A stretch of DNA of 61,305 bases, taken from the NCBI GenBank assembly GCA_946480785.1, contig CAMLLD010000038.1:1-61305 (forward strand), written 5' to 3'. Below are positions 24,907 through 33,879 of the stretch, in pieces. The stretch is from an uncultured Blastocatellia bacterium (GTDB lineage Bacteria; Acidobacteriota; Blastocatellia; Pyrinomonadales; Pyrinomonadaceae). Made by a program: the position numbers and the translations under genes. Numbering within the stretch: the first letter of the stretch is position 1; each line of letters opens with the position of its first letter. Below the pieces are notes generated by a model, which saw only the letters and a list, made by a program, of their open reading frames with translations, was not told the origin of the DNA and did no database searches.

Positions 24907-26226
24907 TTAGTCGTAATACTCGAGACCGAGGTGAGTGATCAGATCTTCGCCGCGTAAGTGACGCAACGTGTTTTTGAGCTTCATCAGTTGAATGAAGATG
25001 TCGTGCTCGGGATAAAGTCCCGGCGCGGTTTGCGGAGATTTGAAGTAGAACGAAAGCCACTCCTGCACGCCTTTCATGCCCGAGCGTTGCGCCAGATCGA
25101 GAAACAGCGCGAGGTCGAGAACGATCGGCGCCGCGAGAATTGAGTCGCGGCAGAGGAAGTCGACCTTGATCTGCATCGGATAGCCGAGCCAGCCGAAGAT
25201 GTCGATGTTGTCCCATCCTTCCTTGTTGTCGCCGCGCGGCGGGTAATAATTGATGCGCACCACGTGCGAGAAGTCTTTGTAGAGATCCGGGTAGACCTCG
25301 GGCTGAAGAATGTATTCGAGCACTGACAGCTTCGACTCTTCCTTGGTCTTGAAAGAATCGGGATCGTCGAGCACCTCGCCGTCGCGATTGCCGAGAATGT
25401 TTGTTGAATACCAGCCGTGTAGACCAAGCATGCGCGACTTCAAACCCGGCGCGATGATCGTCTTCATCAACGTCTGGCCGGTTTTGAAATCTTTGCCGCA
25501 GATCGCGAGCCGGTTTTGATCGGCGAGCGTCATCAACGCCGGAATGTCGACGGTGAGATTCGGCGCGCCGTTCGCGAAAGGCACGCCGGACTTCAACGCC
25601 GCGTAAGCGTAGATCATCGATGGCGCGATCGCTTTGTGGTTCTCTTTCATCGCCTTCTCGAACGAGTCGAGCGTCTTGTGCACCGGATGCGGTTTCAAAA
25701 AGATTTCCGTCGAGGCGGCCCAGATCATCACGAGGCGCGAGCATTTGTTTTTCTTTTTCCAGTCGGCGATTTCGTCGATGAGTTGTTGGGCGAGATCAAA
25801 CTTCGTCTTGCCCGTTTTCACGTTCGTGCCGCTCAGGCGCTTAACGTACGACTGATCGAAAACCGCTTGCATGGGTTTGATCTTGCGTAGCGGTTCTTTC
25901 AGTTGGGCCAGCAGTTCTTTTTCGAGCACCCCCGCGTTGAGTGCGGCGTCGTAAGCGGAATCGGGAAAGATGTCCCACGCGCCGAAGACGAGATCTTTCA
26001 GTTGCGCGAGCGGCACGAAGTCTTTGATCAACGGAACGCGATTGTCTGTTCGTTTGCCGAGACGGATCGTGCCCATCTGCGTGAGACTGCCGATTGGTTG
26101 CGCAAAACCCTTCTTGACGGCTTCAACACCGGCGATGAAAGTCGTACTCACGGCGCCGAGACCGACGAGTAACACTCCGAGTTTTCCTTCAGCCGGACTA
26201 ATCTCCGCTTGCTTCGCAACAGGCAT
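24907..26226 (-). CDS. ino1: myo-Inositol-3-phosphate synthase
   Basis: This NAD-dependent enzyme cyclises glucose 6-phosphate to myo-inositol 3-phosphate. The N-terminal GVLLVGLGAVSTTFIAGV is the dinucleotide-binding loop; later blocks include NGAPNLTVDIPAL, GKDFKTGQTLMKT and GWYSTNILGNRDGEVL, with catalytic lysines expected in the KTGQT and PMQIKVDF regions. The 439-residue length fits the bacterial form. ATG 26226 has GAGGAG 8 nt upstream. It stands alone between the hairpin element and an AraC-type gene. Inositol could feed phosphoinositides or compatible solutes; the GDPD gene at 27180 is a possible lipid-linked neighbour. Confidence 0.93.
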   Translation of the reverse strand: MPVAKQAEISPAEGKLGVLLVGLGAVSTTFIAGVEAVKKGFAQPIGSLTQMGTIRLGKRTDNRVPLIKDFVPLAQLKDLVFGAWDIFPDSAYDAALNAGVLEKELLAQLKEPLRKIKPMQAVFDQSYVKRLSGTNVKTGKTKFDLAQQLIDEIADWKKKNKCSRLVMIWAASTEIFLKPHPVHKTLDSFEKAMKENHKAIAPSMIYAYAALKSGVPFANGAPNLTVDIPALMTLADQNRLAICGKDFKTGQTLMKTIIAPGLKSRMLGLHGWYSTNILGNRDGEVLDDPDSFKTKEESKLSVLEYILQPEVYPDLYKDFSHVVRINYYPPRGDNKEGWDNIDIFGWLGYPMQIKVDFLCRDSILAAPIVLDLALFLDLAQRSGMKGVQEWLSFYFKSPQTAPGLYPEHDIFIQLMKLKNTLRHLRGEDLITHLGLEYYD

Positions 26227-26310
26227 TCGCGTTTCTCCTCAAGTTGTCGATGAAAGACTACGCTTGATGATACTAACCGCGAAGGACAGCTATAAGACGG
26301 ATCTTGCGCA

Positions 26311-27183
26311 TTATTGGCGCTCGTTTGCTGAGGTGTGGTTCGTAGGGATGAGCGCTTTGCGAAACTCGCGCGGCGTCGTTCCCGTGGCCAGACGAAAGGC
26401 TTTTGTGAAATGACTCGCGCTGAGATAACCGACGCGCGCGCCGACTTCAGTTACCGAGAGTTCGGTGTCGGCGAGCAGCAGTTGGGCGCGCGCGGCGCGA
26501 ATGCCGGCGAGATAGTTGTGCGGCGTCGCGCCGGTGAGTTTCTTGAACAAACGCGCGAAGTGAAACGGTGAAAGATATGAAGCGGCCGCGAGTGCTCTGA
26601 GCGTGAGGTCCTGATCGAGTTGCGTGTGCATTAGCTCGACCGAACGCCGGATGCGTCGATCGACAAGACCAGCGCGCGAGAGCTCGAGTTGTTCAGAGCG
26701 GCGCGGTTGGGAGTAGTTTCGCAGCACGTGCACGAGGAGCTGTTCGATCAGCGCGTGCATCACGATCTCCTTGCCCGGTCGTTCGTCGGTCAGTTCGCTG
26801 ACGAATTCTGCGAACAACGAGTCGAGTCTCTTATCGCCGCTGAAATGTTCGGGCTTGAACGCGACGGTTGATTGCGGCGGGATCAACTGCATCGCCGTCG
26901 CGTGCTGTATTACGAGCGAGGCAGAGAAGGTGAGAAAGAGTAGTTCGGCGCGTTGGGCGTCGATGACGATAGTTGCGTTTGGTTCGAAGAGAACAAACTG
27001 CGGCGCGTCGAGCTGGAGAGTTTTACCATCTAATGCGTAATTGAGCTCGCCGTTAAGCGCAACGAGCAGCGCGTAACCCGACGTCCCCTGACTCTGCCAC
27101 TGAAGCTGTTTCGCGCGTCGATAAGAAACTGAAAAGTCGGTCGAGACGAAGAACCGGTTCACTTGAGCAGGGGAACGAGTCAT
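26311..27183 (-). CDS. AraC family transcriptional regulator
   Basis: The C-terminal 100 residues hold the paired AraC helix-turn-helix: LTLRALAAASYLSPFHFARLFKKLTGATPHNYL followed by VGARVGYLSASHFTKAFRLATGTTPREFR. The first 150 residues form a cupin-like sensing domain of the AraC N-terminal type. The length of 290 aa is normal. The start overlaps the stop of the upstream GDPD gene by 4 bp (ATGA), so it is the distal gene of the long minus-strand operon. Ligand and targets cannot be predicted; it could control the downstream inositol-phosphate synthase gene. Confidence 0.88.
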   Translation of the reverse strand: MTRSPAQVNRFFVSTDFSVSYRRAKQLQWQSQGTSGYALLVALNGELNYALDGKTLQLDAPQFVLFEPNATIVIDAQRAELLFLTFSASLVIQHATAMQLIPPQSTVAFKPEHFSGDKRLDSLFAEFVSELTDERPGKEIVMHALIEQLLVHVLRNYSQPRRSEQLELSRAGLVDRRIRRSVELMHTQLDQDLTLRALAAASYLSPFHFARLFKKLTGATPHNYLAGIRAARAQLLLADTELSVTEVGARVGYLSASHFTKAFRLATGTTPREFRKALIPTNHTSANERQ

Positions 27184-27845
27184 GCTTTAAGCATCCTCGC
27201 AGGGTCGTTTGTGATCAAGGCTGCAATGCCGAGTTCGCGAGCTCGAAGGACCCACGACGGATCGTCGACGGTCCACACAACAACCGTTAGATCCGCGAGC
27301 TTCGCCTTCTCGACGAGCGACGGCTTCGCCATCCGATGATGCAGCGCGAGCACCGTGGCCCCAACCGCCAAACTGCGATCGATCACGCTTTGCTCCGTTT
27401 GCATCCGCGGCTCAAACAACGCCGCCTTTCTTAAATCGACATTTCGCAAAACGTTCAAGTCGAAACACTCAATGATAATTCGCTCCGCAAACTCAAACTC
27501 CCGCACCATCCGGCAACACAACTCCGCCAACTCCGGCTCGCGAGATTTAATTTCCAAACACAAGAGCAAACTATTACCGCTCATCAACTCAAACAACTCT
27601 CGCAGACTCGGCACACCGAAGCCGTGCAGCTCTTCCTGCGTCAACTCCGCCACGCGTCTGCGCACGCCATGCGTTCGCGTCAACGTGTCGTCGTGAATGA
27701 TCACCGGCACGCCATCGCTGCTAAGGCGCACGTCGAACTCGATTCCGTCCGCGCCTGCCGCAATCGCAGCCTCGAACGCCGGCAGCGTGTTTTCGAGCGC
27801 AACAGCGGGCGCGCCACGATGACCAATGATTAATGGCTCGCGCAT
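27180..27845 (-). CDS. Glycerophosphodiester phosphodiesterase
   Basis: GDPD enzymes split deacylated phospholipids to glycerol 3-phosphate and an alcohol using a divalent metal in a TIM barrel. The motifs IGHRGAPAVALENTLPAFE, AGADGIEFDVRLSSDGVPVIIHDDTLTRT and LEIKSRE carry the catalytic histidines and metal-binding acids. At 221 aa it has the compact UgpQ-like cytoplasmic form, with no signal peptide. It lies 21 bp after the DUF3108 gene in the same operon and overlaps the AraC regulator. Confidence 0.92.
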   Translation of the reverse strand: MREPLIIGHRGAPAVALENTLPAFEAAIAAGADGIEFDVRLSSDGVPVIIHDDTLTRTHGVRRRVAELTQEELHGFGVPSLRELFELMSGNSLLLCLEIKSREPELAELCCRMVREFEFAERIIIECFDLNVLRNVDLRKAALFEPRMQTEQSVIDRSLAVGATVLALHHRMAKPSLVEKAKLADLTVVVWTVDDPSWVLRARELGIAALITNDPARMLKA

Positions 27846-27866
27846 CTGGAAAGATTTTACCGGGAA

Positions 27867-28685
27867 CTACTTTACGGCAGGAGCACTCGTGATGACACGT
27901 TTGAGCTTGATGTCGAAAGAGCCGTAGTCGGTTTTGACGTGACCACTGACGGGAATGTGGCGCGCGTCGTCGGTCACCCAGAGCGAGAACTCGCCTTTCT
28001 CGTCCTCCATCAACCGCTGTGGACCAAACAGCTCCGCGTCCACGCGCAACGCATCGACGCGGCCGAGCACTGTCTTCAACTGCTTTCGTTGCACGACCTT
28101 TACGGGAATCGTGTAAACGCGTCCGCCGTCGCCGATGTAGATGTCGAAGCTTTTGCCGATCTGAAGCGGCTTGGTGCGAATGAAGTAGATCGCCGAGAGG
28201 ACGTCTTGCAGTTGGCCTGAGAAGTCGGCGCTGGCGCGGCGCGCTTCGTTCTGCGGATTGTTTGGATCGCGCAGGATCCAAGTCATCTTGCCTTTCGATT
28301 GATCGAAGGTCGATTCAGTGGTGCGTACGCGCTTGCCTTGCTCGTCGCGGATCGTCGTCTTCTTAACCGTGAACGTTAGCGGTTCGACAATCGACTCGAC
28401 TACCTCACGAAAATCCAGATTGAACAAGCGCGCGAGAAAGCCTTTGCTCGTGACTTCGGCGTTGAAGGTTAAGGCGTAGGAGTCGCCGTCAGGCGTGTTC
28501 GACGCGCGAAACTTAATGTCGGCGACGTCGAGCTTGCGCAGCAGTGCCCGCGAGAACTCGGCTTCGAAGTGAAGCTCTTCGAACGGACGAACGTTGGTCG
28601 GCGATGCGGTTTTTTGCGGGCACACATTAGCCGCCAACAACCCAACCAGAAACACGCTACAGATGATTGTCTTTACTCTTCGCAA
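27867..28685 (-). CDS. DUF3108 exported protein
   Basis: A 272-residue protein with an N-terminal signal (IICSVFLVGLLAANVCPQ) and a beta-rich body. ELHFEAEFSRALLRKLDVADIKF, a central block containing TESTFDQSKGKMTWILRD, and SLWVTDDARHIPVSG place it in DUF3108, periplasmic proteins often encoded near envelope-biogenesis genes. The start is TTG 28685, 5 nt after the preceding stop, with no ribosome binding site, which implies translational coupling. The body resembles LolA/LolB-like half barrels in pattern, but I cannot assign binding activity. Confidence 0.78.
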   Translation of the reverse strand: MRRVKTIICSVFLVGLLAANVCPQKTASPTNVRPFEELHFEAEFSRALLRKLDVADIKFRASNTPDGDSYALTFNAEVTSKGFLARLFNLDFREVVESIVEPLTFTVKKTTIRDEQGKRVRTTESTFDQSKGKMTWILRDPNNPQNEARRASADFSGQLQDVLSAIYFIRTKPLQIGKSFDIYIGDGGRVYTIPVKVVQRKQLKTVLGRVDALRVDAELFGPQRLMEDEKGEFSLWVTDDARHIPVSGHVKTDYGSFDIKLKRVITSAPAVK

Positions 28686-28690
28686 AGTAG

Positions 28691-29242
28691 TTATTGGTAG
28701 TAAGTCTTAATAAGGAGCAAACTCCAGGCGATCACTAAACCGAGCGCCGCCCGATACTCCCGATAGCGAAAATACAGCGATCTGTCGAATTTCACCGCCT
28801 GAGAATCACTGTTACGAAAAGGCGTCAGCCGCGGGAAAAAGAGCGGCACCGAACGTTGGTAAACCTCGTAATCGTTGCCAAAAAGCTCCGCCAACGTCGA
28901 GCCTTCGACGCGCATCACCGGAAAATAGATGCCCAGAAATAGCGCCACGAACAGCAGGCCGAGGACCAGTTGACCGGACGCTATGGTAAACCCGAGGCCC
29001 AGCAAAAAACTACCGAAATAAAGCGGATTGCGCGTGAACGCGTATGGACCAGAAATCGCGAGTTGGGCGTTCTTGCGAATGTGGCCGGCCGCCCACGCGC
29101 GTACGCCCAGGCCCAAGAGCGAAACGCACGCGCCGATAACGAGCGCCGTGCGCGTCGGTTTCGCCAGCAGTAAAAACACTGCCGCGCACAAGAAACCGAG
29201 CGGCACTCGCCAGCGCTGAATCCACGTTCCGCCTCGTCGCAT
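28691..29242 (-). CDS. ICMT/PEMT-type membrane methyltransferase
   Basis: An integral membrane protein of 183 aa with four to five hydrophobic segments. The signature GPYAFTRNPLYFGSFLLGLG followed by VEGSTLAELFGNDYEVYQRSVP is that of the isoprenylcysteine carboxyl methyltransferase and phospholipid methyltransferase superfamily, which uses S-adenosylmethionine at the membrane surface. Substrate is unknown; a lipid or isoprenoid is likely. The ATG abuts the waaC stop (TAAATG), so it belongs to the heptose operon. Confidence 0.82.
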   Translation of the reverse strand: MRRGGTWIQRWRVPLGFLCAAVFLLLAKPTRTALVIGACVSLLGLGVRAWAAGHIRKNAQLAISGPYAFTRNPLYFGSFLLGLGFTIASGQLVLGLLFVALFLGIYFPVMRVEGSTLAELFGNDYEVYQRSVPLFFPRLTPFRNSDSQAVKFDRSLYFRYREYRAALGLVIAWSLLLIKTYYQ

Positions 29243-30271
29243 TTAATTACTAATTCTCCGAGCCACAGCTTCGAACACGCGACTGACATCGATGTCCATG
29301 CAGATCCACTTCGAACACGCGCGACGGTGGCAATCAACGCGGCAATCGATGTCGTTGCGTTCGACGCAGATGTCCGCTGCGTAAGGACTACCGTTGCGCC
29401 ACCACTCGGTTGGGCCAAACAGCCCGACGATGGGCGCGCCGGCGGCAACTGCGATGTGCGTTGGTCCGGTGTCGCCACCAACGTAAACGCGCGCGCGTTT
29501 CGCAAGCGCATAAAATCCTTTGAGCGAAAGCTTCACCGGCGTCGCTTTTTCCGACCGCGACGATCGTCGCACGAGCTCGGCGAGATCCTCTTCACCCGGC
29601 CCGTACGTCACTAACGATCGTATACCGTAACTGGCCCAGAGCAGGTCGCTCAATCCGCCGAATCTTTCCGCGCTCCACAACTTCGTCGGCCAGCCCCCGC
29701 CGGGATTGAGTATCGCGTAATTTCCCCCGGCGCTCTCGGCAGCGCGTTCGGCCTCTGCTTCGGCCTCGCGTGTGACGCCGATCGGAAACGAGATCTCCTG
29801 CGGAGCGGAAATGCCGAGCGCGCCTTGCAGCAAGAGCAACGCTTTCCGAATGACGTGCGTGTGCGGCGGGATCGTGATTCGTTTCGAGAGAAAGACGGTG
29901 CTGGCGGGTTCGCGCAAGCCGGCGCGCGAATAGCCAAAAACACGTCGCGCGCCCGAGAGGCGCGCTATCGAAGCTGATTTGATTAAGCCCTGGAAGTCTA
30001 AAGCGACATCGAAGGCTGAGGCGCGTAACCGACGTAACTGCTGGCGCGGTGCCCGCAGCGTCTCCCCAGACATCAGCCCGCGCCTCAACGCCTTCGTGTC
30101 GACTTCGATGAGACGATCCAAAACCGGGTTGTCTTTCAAAATTTCTGCTGCCGACCTTTCAGCGACCCACGAAATCTCAGCCTGCGGGAGCCCCGCGCGC
30201 AATGCCGCGAGTGCGGGCAGAGTGTGAACAATGTCACCTATACTACCTAACTTTACGATGAGAACTCGCAT
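29243..30271 (-). CDS. waaC: Lipopolysaccharide heptosyltransferase I
   Basis: A GT9-family, GT-B fold enzyme that adds the first L-glycero-D-manno-heptose from ADP-heptose to Kdo on lipid A. The N-terminal MRVLIVKLGSIGDIVHTLPAL, the DFQGLIKSASIARLSG block, LNPGGGWPTKLW and GGDTGPTHIAVAAGAPIVGLFGPT with the C-terminal Cys-rich region are all family marks. ATG 30271 gives the classic N-terminus (342 aa); a TTG 6 nt upstream is less likely. It sits downstream of the heptose-precursor genes in one operon. Confidence 0.9.
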   Translation of the reverse strand: MRVLIVKLGSIGDIVHTLPALAALRAGLPQAEISWVAERSAAEILKDNPVLDRLIEVDTKALRRGLMSGETLRAPRQQLRRLRASAFDVALDFQGLIKSASIARLSGARRVFGYSRAGLREPASTVFLSKRITIPPHTHVIRKALLLLQGALGISAPQEISFPIGVTREAEAEAERAAESAGGNYAILNPGGGWPTKLWSAERFGGLSDLLWASYGIRSLVTYGPGEEDLAELVRRSSRSEKATPVKLSLKGFYALAKRARVYVGGDTGPTHIAVAAGAPIVGLFGPTEWWRNGSPYAADICVERNDIDCRVDCHRRACSKWICMDIDVSRVFEAVARRISN

Positions 30272-30280
30272 CGCCAATGC

Positions 30281-30721
30281 TCAGGTGCCGCCGAAATAAC
30301 TGAACTTCATTTTGGCTTCGGCGATTTTTTCCCCATTCTTATACTTCGTCAGCACGCCTTCGAGCACGGGCTGCTCGTCGCTCAGATCTTGTGTGGCGAA
30401 CACGCCGCCCCGCAGAAATTTTCCGACAAAAGTGTAGTAAACACCGCCGACGGTCAAGGTCGTGAAGCTGAAGTTGTCGCGTTTGACTGTTACAGTCTTG
30501 AAGGAGAGTCGCTTGCCGTTGTTGAGCTCCAAGCCTTGCGCGGGAAGCCGGCGCAGTCGTCTCGCGTTCAGATTTATCCCGCCGAAATCCGAGAAGCCGT
30601 CGGGCGGTTCGCCGATCAGCCAGAACGCGCCATCAGGATTGAACCTGTTTTGGGTAAAAACAGGAACAGAAACAACCAACAGCGTGATTGTCAGGGCGAT
30701 CGATTTGAGTATTCTTTTCAA
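30281..30721 (-). CDS. Small exported protein within the heptose operon
   Basis: A 146-residue protein with a signal peptide (residues 1-23, ending VPVFTQ) and a mature beta-rich domain without recognisable motifs. The TTG start overlaps the rfaE2 stop as TTGA, and its stop is followed closely by waaC, so it is embedded in the operon on both sides. Its conserved packing suggests an envelope-related role, but I do not recognise a family. Confidence 0.6.
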   Translation of the reverse strand: MKRILKSIALTITLLVVSVPVFTQNRFNPDGAFWLIGEPPDGFSDFGGINLNARRLRRLPAQGLELNNGKRLSFKTVTVKRDNFSFTTLTVGGVYYTFVGKFLRGGVFATQDLSDEQPVLEGVLTKYKNGEKIAEAKMKFSYFGGT

Positions 30722-31185
30722 GTCTTTTCTACCAGGCGCGCAAGAATGGCCGACGTCGAGTGATCCTTAGGGTCGCCGACGATGGCAACGCGCCCGCCGT
30801 AGGATCGTACCACGTCACGTTCGGGCACAGTGTTTTCGGTGTAGTCAGTCCCTTTCGCGTGCACGTCCGGCTTGAGCGCGAGCAACAGTTCTTCAACCGT
30901 CGGCTCGTCAAAAACCGTGACATAAGTCACAGACTCCAACGCGTCCACTAATTCTGCGCGTTCGACAGCAGACATAATCGGACGCCCGCGCCCCTTCAAG
31001 CGTTCTACCTGCGCGTCGGAATTCACGCCGACAACGAGCACATCGCCGAGCTCACGCGCGCCCGCGAGGTAGCGAACATGTCCAACGTGCAACACGTCGA
31101 AGCAGCCGTTTGCCAAAACGACACGGATTCCGTTCCTGCGCTCGCCGGCAATCTGAGCTACCAGTTCTTCACGGCTTAGAATCAT
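30718..31185 (-). CDS. rfaE2: D-beta-heptose 1-phosphate adenylyltransferase
   Basis: This nucleotidyltransferase activates heptose 1-phosphate with ATP to ADP-D,D-heptose. The motif [16 protein letters not shown] carries the HxGH-type nucleotide site, and [21 protein letters not shown] is typical of the family. In E. coli this is the C-terminal half of the fused HldE; here kinase and adenylyltransferase are separate genes overlapping by 4 bp. Length 155 aa is normal for the stand-alone form. Confidence 0.93.
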   Translation of the reverse strand: MILSREELVAQIAGERRNGIRVVLANGCFDVLHVGHVRYLAGARELGDVLVVGVNSDAQVERLKGRGRPIMSAVERAELVDALESVTYVTVFDEPTVEELLLALKPDVHAKGTDYTENTVPERDVVRSYGGRVAIVGDPKDHSTSAILARLVEKT

Positions 31186-32171
31186 TTGATAGCGTGCTCG
31201 AGTTCGGCGGCGCTGATCGAAGCCGTGCCGCGTTTCATCACGACGAGTCCGCCCGCGCGATTCGCAAGCTGCGCTGCCTCCGCAAACGACGCGTCCGAGG
31301 CGAGTGCGAGCGCAAACGTAGCGATCACGGTATCGCCCGCGCCCGTTCCGTCGACGGCTTGCGCGCCGACGGCGGGAATGTGCAGCGGCAGATCGTTATC
31401 ATCGCTGAGCAACATCATCCCGCGGCTGCCGCGCGTGACGAGCAGCGCCCGATACTGCAACTGTTCTTTCAGACGCGACGCTAATGATTCCAATTGCGGG
31501 AGTGAAGTAATCGACTGCCCCAGTACCTGTTCCACTTCGTCCTGGTTCGGCGTCGCCGCGGTGAACCCGCAAAAATCCGCGAGCCGAAACCGCGAATCAA
31601 CCAAAACCGGAATGTTCTTGGTGCGCTGTGCTTCGCGAACGAGCTCGACCGCGTGTTCGTCGACGAGACCGTAGTTGTAATCGGAAATGATGACGGCGTC
31701 AGCGGCGTTGAGCGCGGTTTTGAGCTGCGAATTGATCGAGGCGCGCAGAGACGTGTCCTTTAAAGGAGCGTCTTCATAATCAACGCGGATGACTTGCTGC
31801 TTAGCCGCGTGCGCGTGTCCCGCGAGAATGCGCACCTTCGTCGTCGTCTGAACCTTGTCTGAAAGCACGAGCCCGTCGACGTTCACACCCGCCGCGCCCA
31901 GTTTGTCGCGTAACGCGAAACCGGCTTCGTCATTCCCGGCGATCGAGATGAGCGAAACCTTCGCGCCGAGCGCTGCGAGGTTCAGCGCACAATTCGCCGC
32001 GCCGCCCGGCACTGTCTCCGTCGACTCGTGCCGCAAAATAAAAACCGGCGCCTCACGCGACACGCGCGCAATAGATCCGGTCAGAAACTTGTCGGCGATA
32101 CTGTCGCCGACAATCAACAGCTTTCGTTCCGGAAAACGCCTGACAATTTTAAGCAGTCGCTCTGGCAGCAT
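31182..32171 (-). CDS. rfaE1: D-beta-heptose 7-phosphate kinase
   Basis: A PfkB/ribokinase-family enzyme that phosphorylates heptose 7-phosphate at C1. [29 protein letters not shown], the DYNYGLV segment and the C-terminal [17 protein letters not shown] with the catalytic aspartate are diagnostic. At 329 aa it equals the N-terminal half of HldE. It overlaps gmhB by 23 bp and rfaE2 by 4 bp. Together these genes supply ADP-heptose to WaaC and WaaF; GmhA and HldD were not found in the window. Confidence 0.93.
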   Translation of the reverse strand: MLPERLLKIVRRFPERKLLIVGDSIADKFLTGSIARVSREAPVFILRHESTETVPGGAANCALNLAALGAKVSLISIAGNDEAGFALRDKLGAAGVNVDGLVLSDKVQTTTKVRILAGHAHAAKQQVIRVDYEDAPLKDTSLRASINSQLKTALNAADAVIISDYNYGLVDEHAVELVREAQRTKNIPVLVDSRFRLADFCGFTAATPNQDEVEQVLGQSITSLPQLESLASRLKEQLQYRALLVTRGSRGMMLLSDDNDLPLHIPAVGAQAVDGTGAGDTVIATFALALASDASFAEAAQLANRAGGLVVMKRGTASISAAELEHAIK

Positions 32172-32766
32172 CTCGTTCGACGATCTTCTTCACCGCGTCC
32201 AACAAATCTTCCGCGACAACTTCCGGCTCGATCTGCCACGAGCCGCGCTGGTATTCCCATTCGCCGCGCCCGTAACCACTCAGCACAAACGCCGCATGCA
32301 ATCCCGCATTATGCGCGAGCTCGATATCGCCGTAGCGATCGCCCACCATCCAGCTTCGTTTGAGGTCGATCTCGAAGTCCCGCGCGGCGCGCTGGATCAA
32401 ACCGGGCCGCGGCTTACGGCAGTCGCAGTCTAAACGATACGGCGGCTCGCCGACAGACGGGTGATGCGCGCAGTAATAGATCGCATCGAGCCGCGCTTCA
32501 GCGCCTCGCAACTCCCGCTCAACGCGTTCGTGAATCGCGACGATCATGTCTTCGGAAAAATAACCACGCGCGACGCCCGCCTGGTTCGTCACGACAATCG
32601 CGAGCCAGCCGCTGTCGTTCAGCAACTTGATCGCCTCGCCCGTGTAGGGAAACAGGCGAAAGCGCGACGGGTGATTGACGTAACCGACTTCCTCGGAAAT
32701 CGTTCCGTCGCGATCCATGAAGAGTGCGGGTCGTTTCATCTGTTCGCGCGACAAGAGCGTGTTCAT
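32149..32766 (-). CDS. gmhB: D,D-heptose 1,7-bisphosphate 7-phosphatase
   Basis: A HAD phosphatase that removes the C7 phosphate between the kinase and adenylyltransferase steps. FMDRDGTISEEVGYV supplies the nucleophile and acid aspartates, VVTNQAGVARGYF is motif II, and the zinc-binding C-x-H...C-x-C loop is visible as YYCAHHPS and DCDCRKPRPG, followed by WMVGDRYGDIELA. I place the start at ATG 32766, which overlaps the waaF stop as ATGA; ATG 32739 (MKRPALF) is the other option. About 196-205 aa, normal for the family. Confidence 0.9.
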   Translation of the reverse strand: MNTLLSREQMKRPALFMDRDGTISEEVGYVNHPSRFRLFPYTGEAIKLLNDSGWLAIVVTNQAGVARGYFSEDMIVAIHERVERELRGAEARLDAIYYCAHHPSVGEPPYRLDCDCRKPRPGLIQRAARDFEIDLKRSWMVGDRYGDIELAHNAGLHAAFVLSGYGRGEWEYQRGSWQIEPEVVAEDLLDAVKKIVERDAARATA

Positions 32767-33860
32767 ACGACCGAATCGCAAAGGCTCCTCACGGTTTTCG
32801 CAAAGCTGGCGCGTTTGAGCAGCGCATGAGAATGTTCGAACACTTCATCGACCGTGATCGCCGTCATACAGCGATGGTCGATCGGGCAGTCGCGCAACAT
32901 GCACGGCGCGCAGTCAGGCGGGTGGCGCAGAATCTCGGCTTCGGGCGCGAACGGACGCGTCGTCAACGGATTTGTCGGGCCGAAGATCACGAGTGTCGGG
33001 CGACCGAGCGCGGCAGCGATGTGCGCCGGTCCGGTGTCGTTAGTGACGACCAGATCCACGAGCGAAAGCACCGCGCTGATTTGATCGAGCGAGGTTTTTC
33101 CCGTCAGCACGATCGGATTCTGTTGCATACGCTCGGTGACTTCGCGCGTTACGTCTGCTTCGTCGGCCGAACCGATCAGCAACACCTGCCGCTGCGATTC
33201 GATCAGTCGATCCGCTAACGCGGCGTAAGCTTCAGCCGGCCAGCGCTTCGCGCGACTGTTGATCGATCCTGGACACAGCGCGACGACCGGTTGACCCTCA
33301 CGCACGCCGTAAGCTCGCAGCAGATTCTCTGCTTCCGACCTCCGCGTGTCCGAGATCTGCAAACTAGCATCCGGCGCCGCTTCACAGATCTCGCTCGTGC
33401 CAAACAGCACTTGCTCGAGCGCGGTAATCAAGTACAAGTAATAAAAAACTTCATGCCGCGACGAACGCCATTCCGGCAACGCGAGCGGATGCGTTAACAA
33501 AGCCTGTCGCGCTTCGGTCGCGTAGCCGAGCCGCAGCGGCACACCGGCGAGAAAGGGAATCAACGCCGCTTCAAACGCGTTTTGAAACAACACCGCTAAA
33601 TCAAAGTGTCGCTGCCGCCACTCACGAACCTGAGAGGGGATTGAAAGCGCATTGCGACGGTTGTAAATCAAGATCTCGTCGACAAAGTCGACATCCGCGA
33701 AAATCCCTCGTGCGCTCGGACGTACGACGAGGGTGATCTTTGCTTCCGGCAACACGCGCCGCAGCGCCCGCAACGCCGGCAGCGTCATCACCGAGTCGCC
33801 GACCCAGTTTGTGCCGCGCACGACGACGCGCTTGATCTCGCTCGCACTAACCTGCGTCAT
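32763..33860 (-). CDS. waaF: Lipopolysaccharide heptosyltransferase II
   Basis: A second GT9 heptosyltransferase, adding the second core heptose. The N-terminal VVVRGTNWVGDSVMTLPALRALR, LALCPGS-type motif (VVALCPGSINSRAKRWP), TSLDQISAVLSLVDLVVTNDTGPAHIAAAL and FGPTNPLTTRP are typical of WaaF, and the C-terminal CAPCMLRDCPIDHRCM is the usual Cys-rich end. At 365 aa the size fits. It lies 19 bp after the epimerase gene and overlaps gmhB. Confidence 0.92.
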   Translation of the reverse strand: MTQVSASEIKRVVVRGTNWVGDSVMTLPALRALRRVLPEAKITLVVRPSARGIFADVDFVDEILIYNRRNALSIPSQVREWRQRHFDLAVLFQNAFEAALIPFLAGVPLRLGYATEARQALLTHPLALPEWRSSRHEVFYYLYLITALEQVLFGTSEICEAAPDASLQISDTRRSEAENLLRAYGVREGQPVVALCPGSINSRAKRWPAEAYAALADRLIESQRQVLLIGSADEADVTREVTERMQQNPIVLTGKTSLDQISAVLSLVDLVVTNDTGPAHIAAALGRPTLVIFGPTNPLTTRPFAPEAEILRHPPDCAPCMLRDCPIDHRCMTAITVDEVFEHSHALLKRASFAKTVRSLCDSVV

Positions 33861-33879
33861 AACTCAACAACACCTGCAA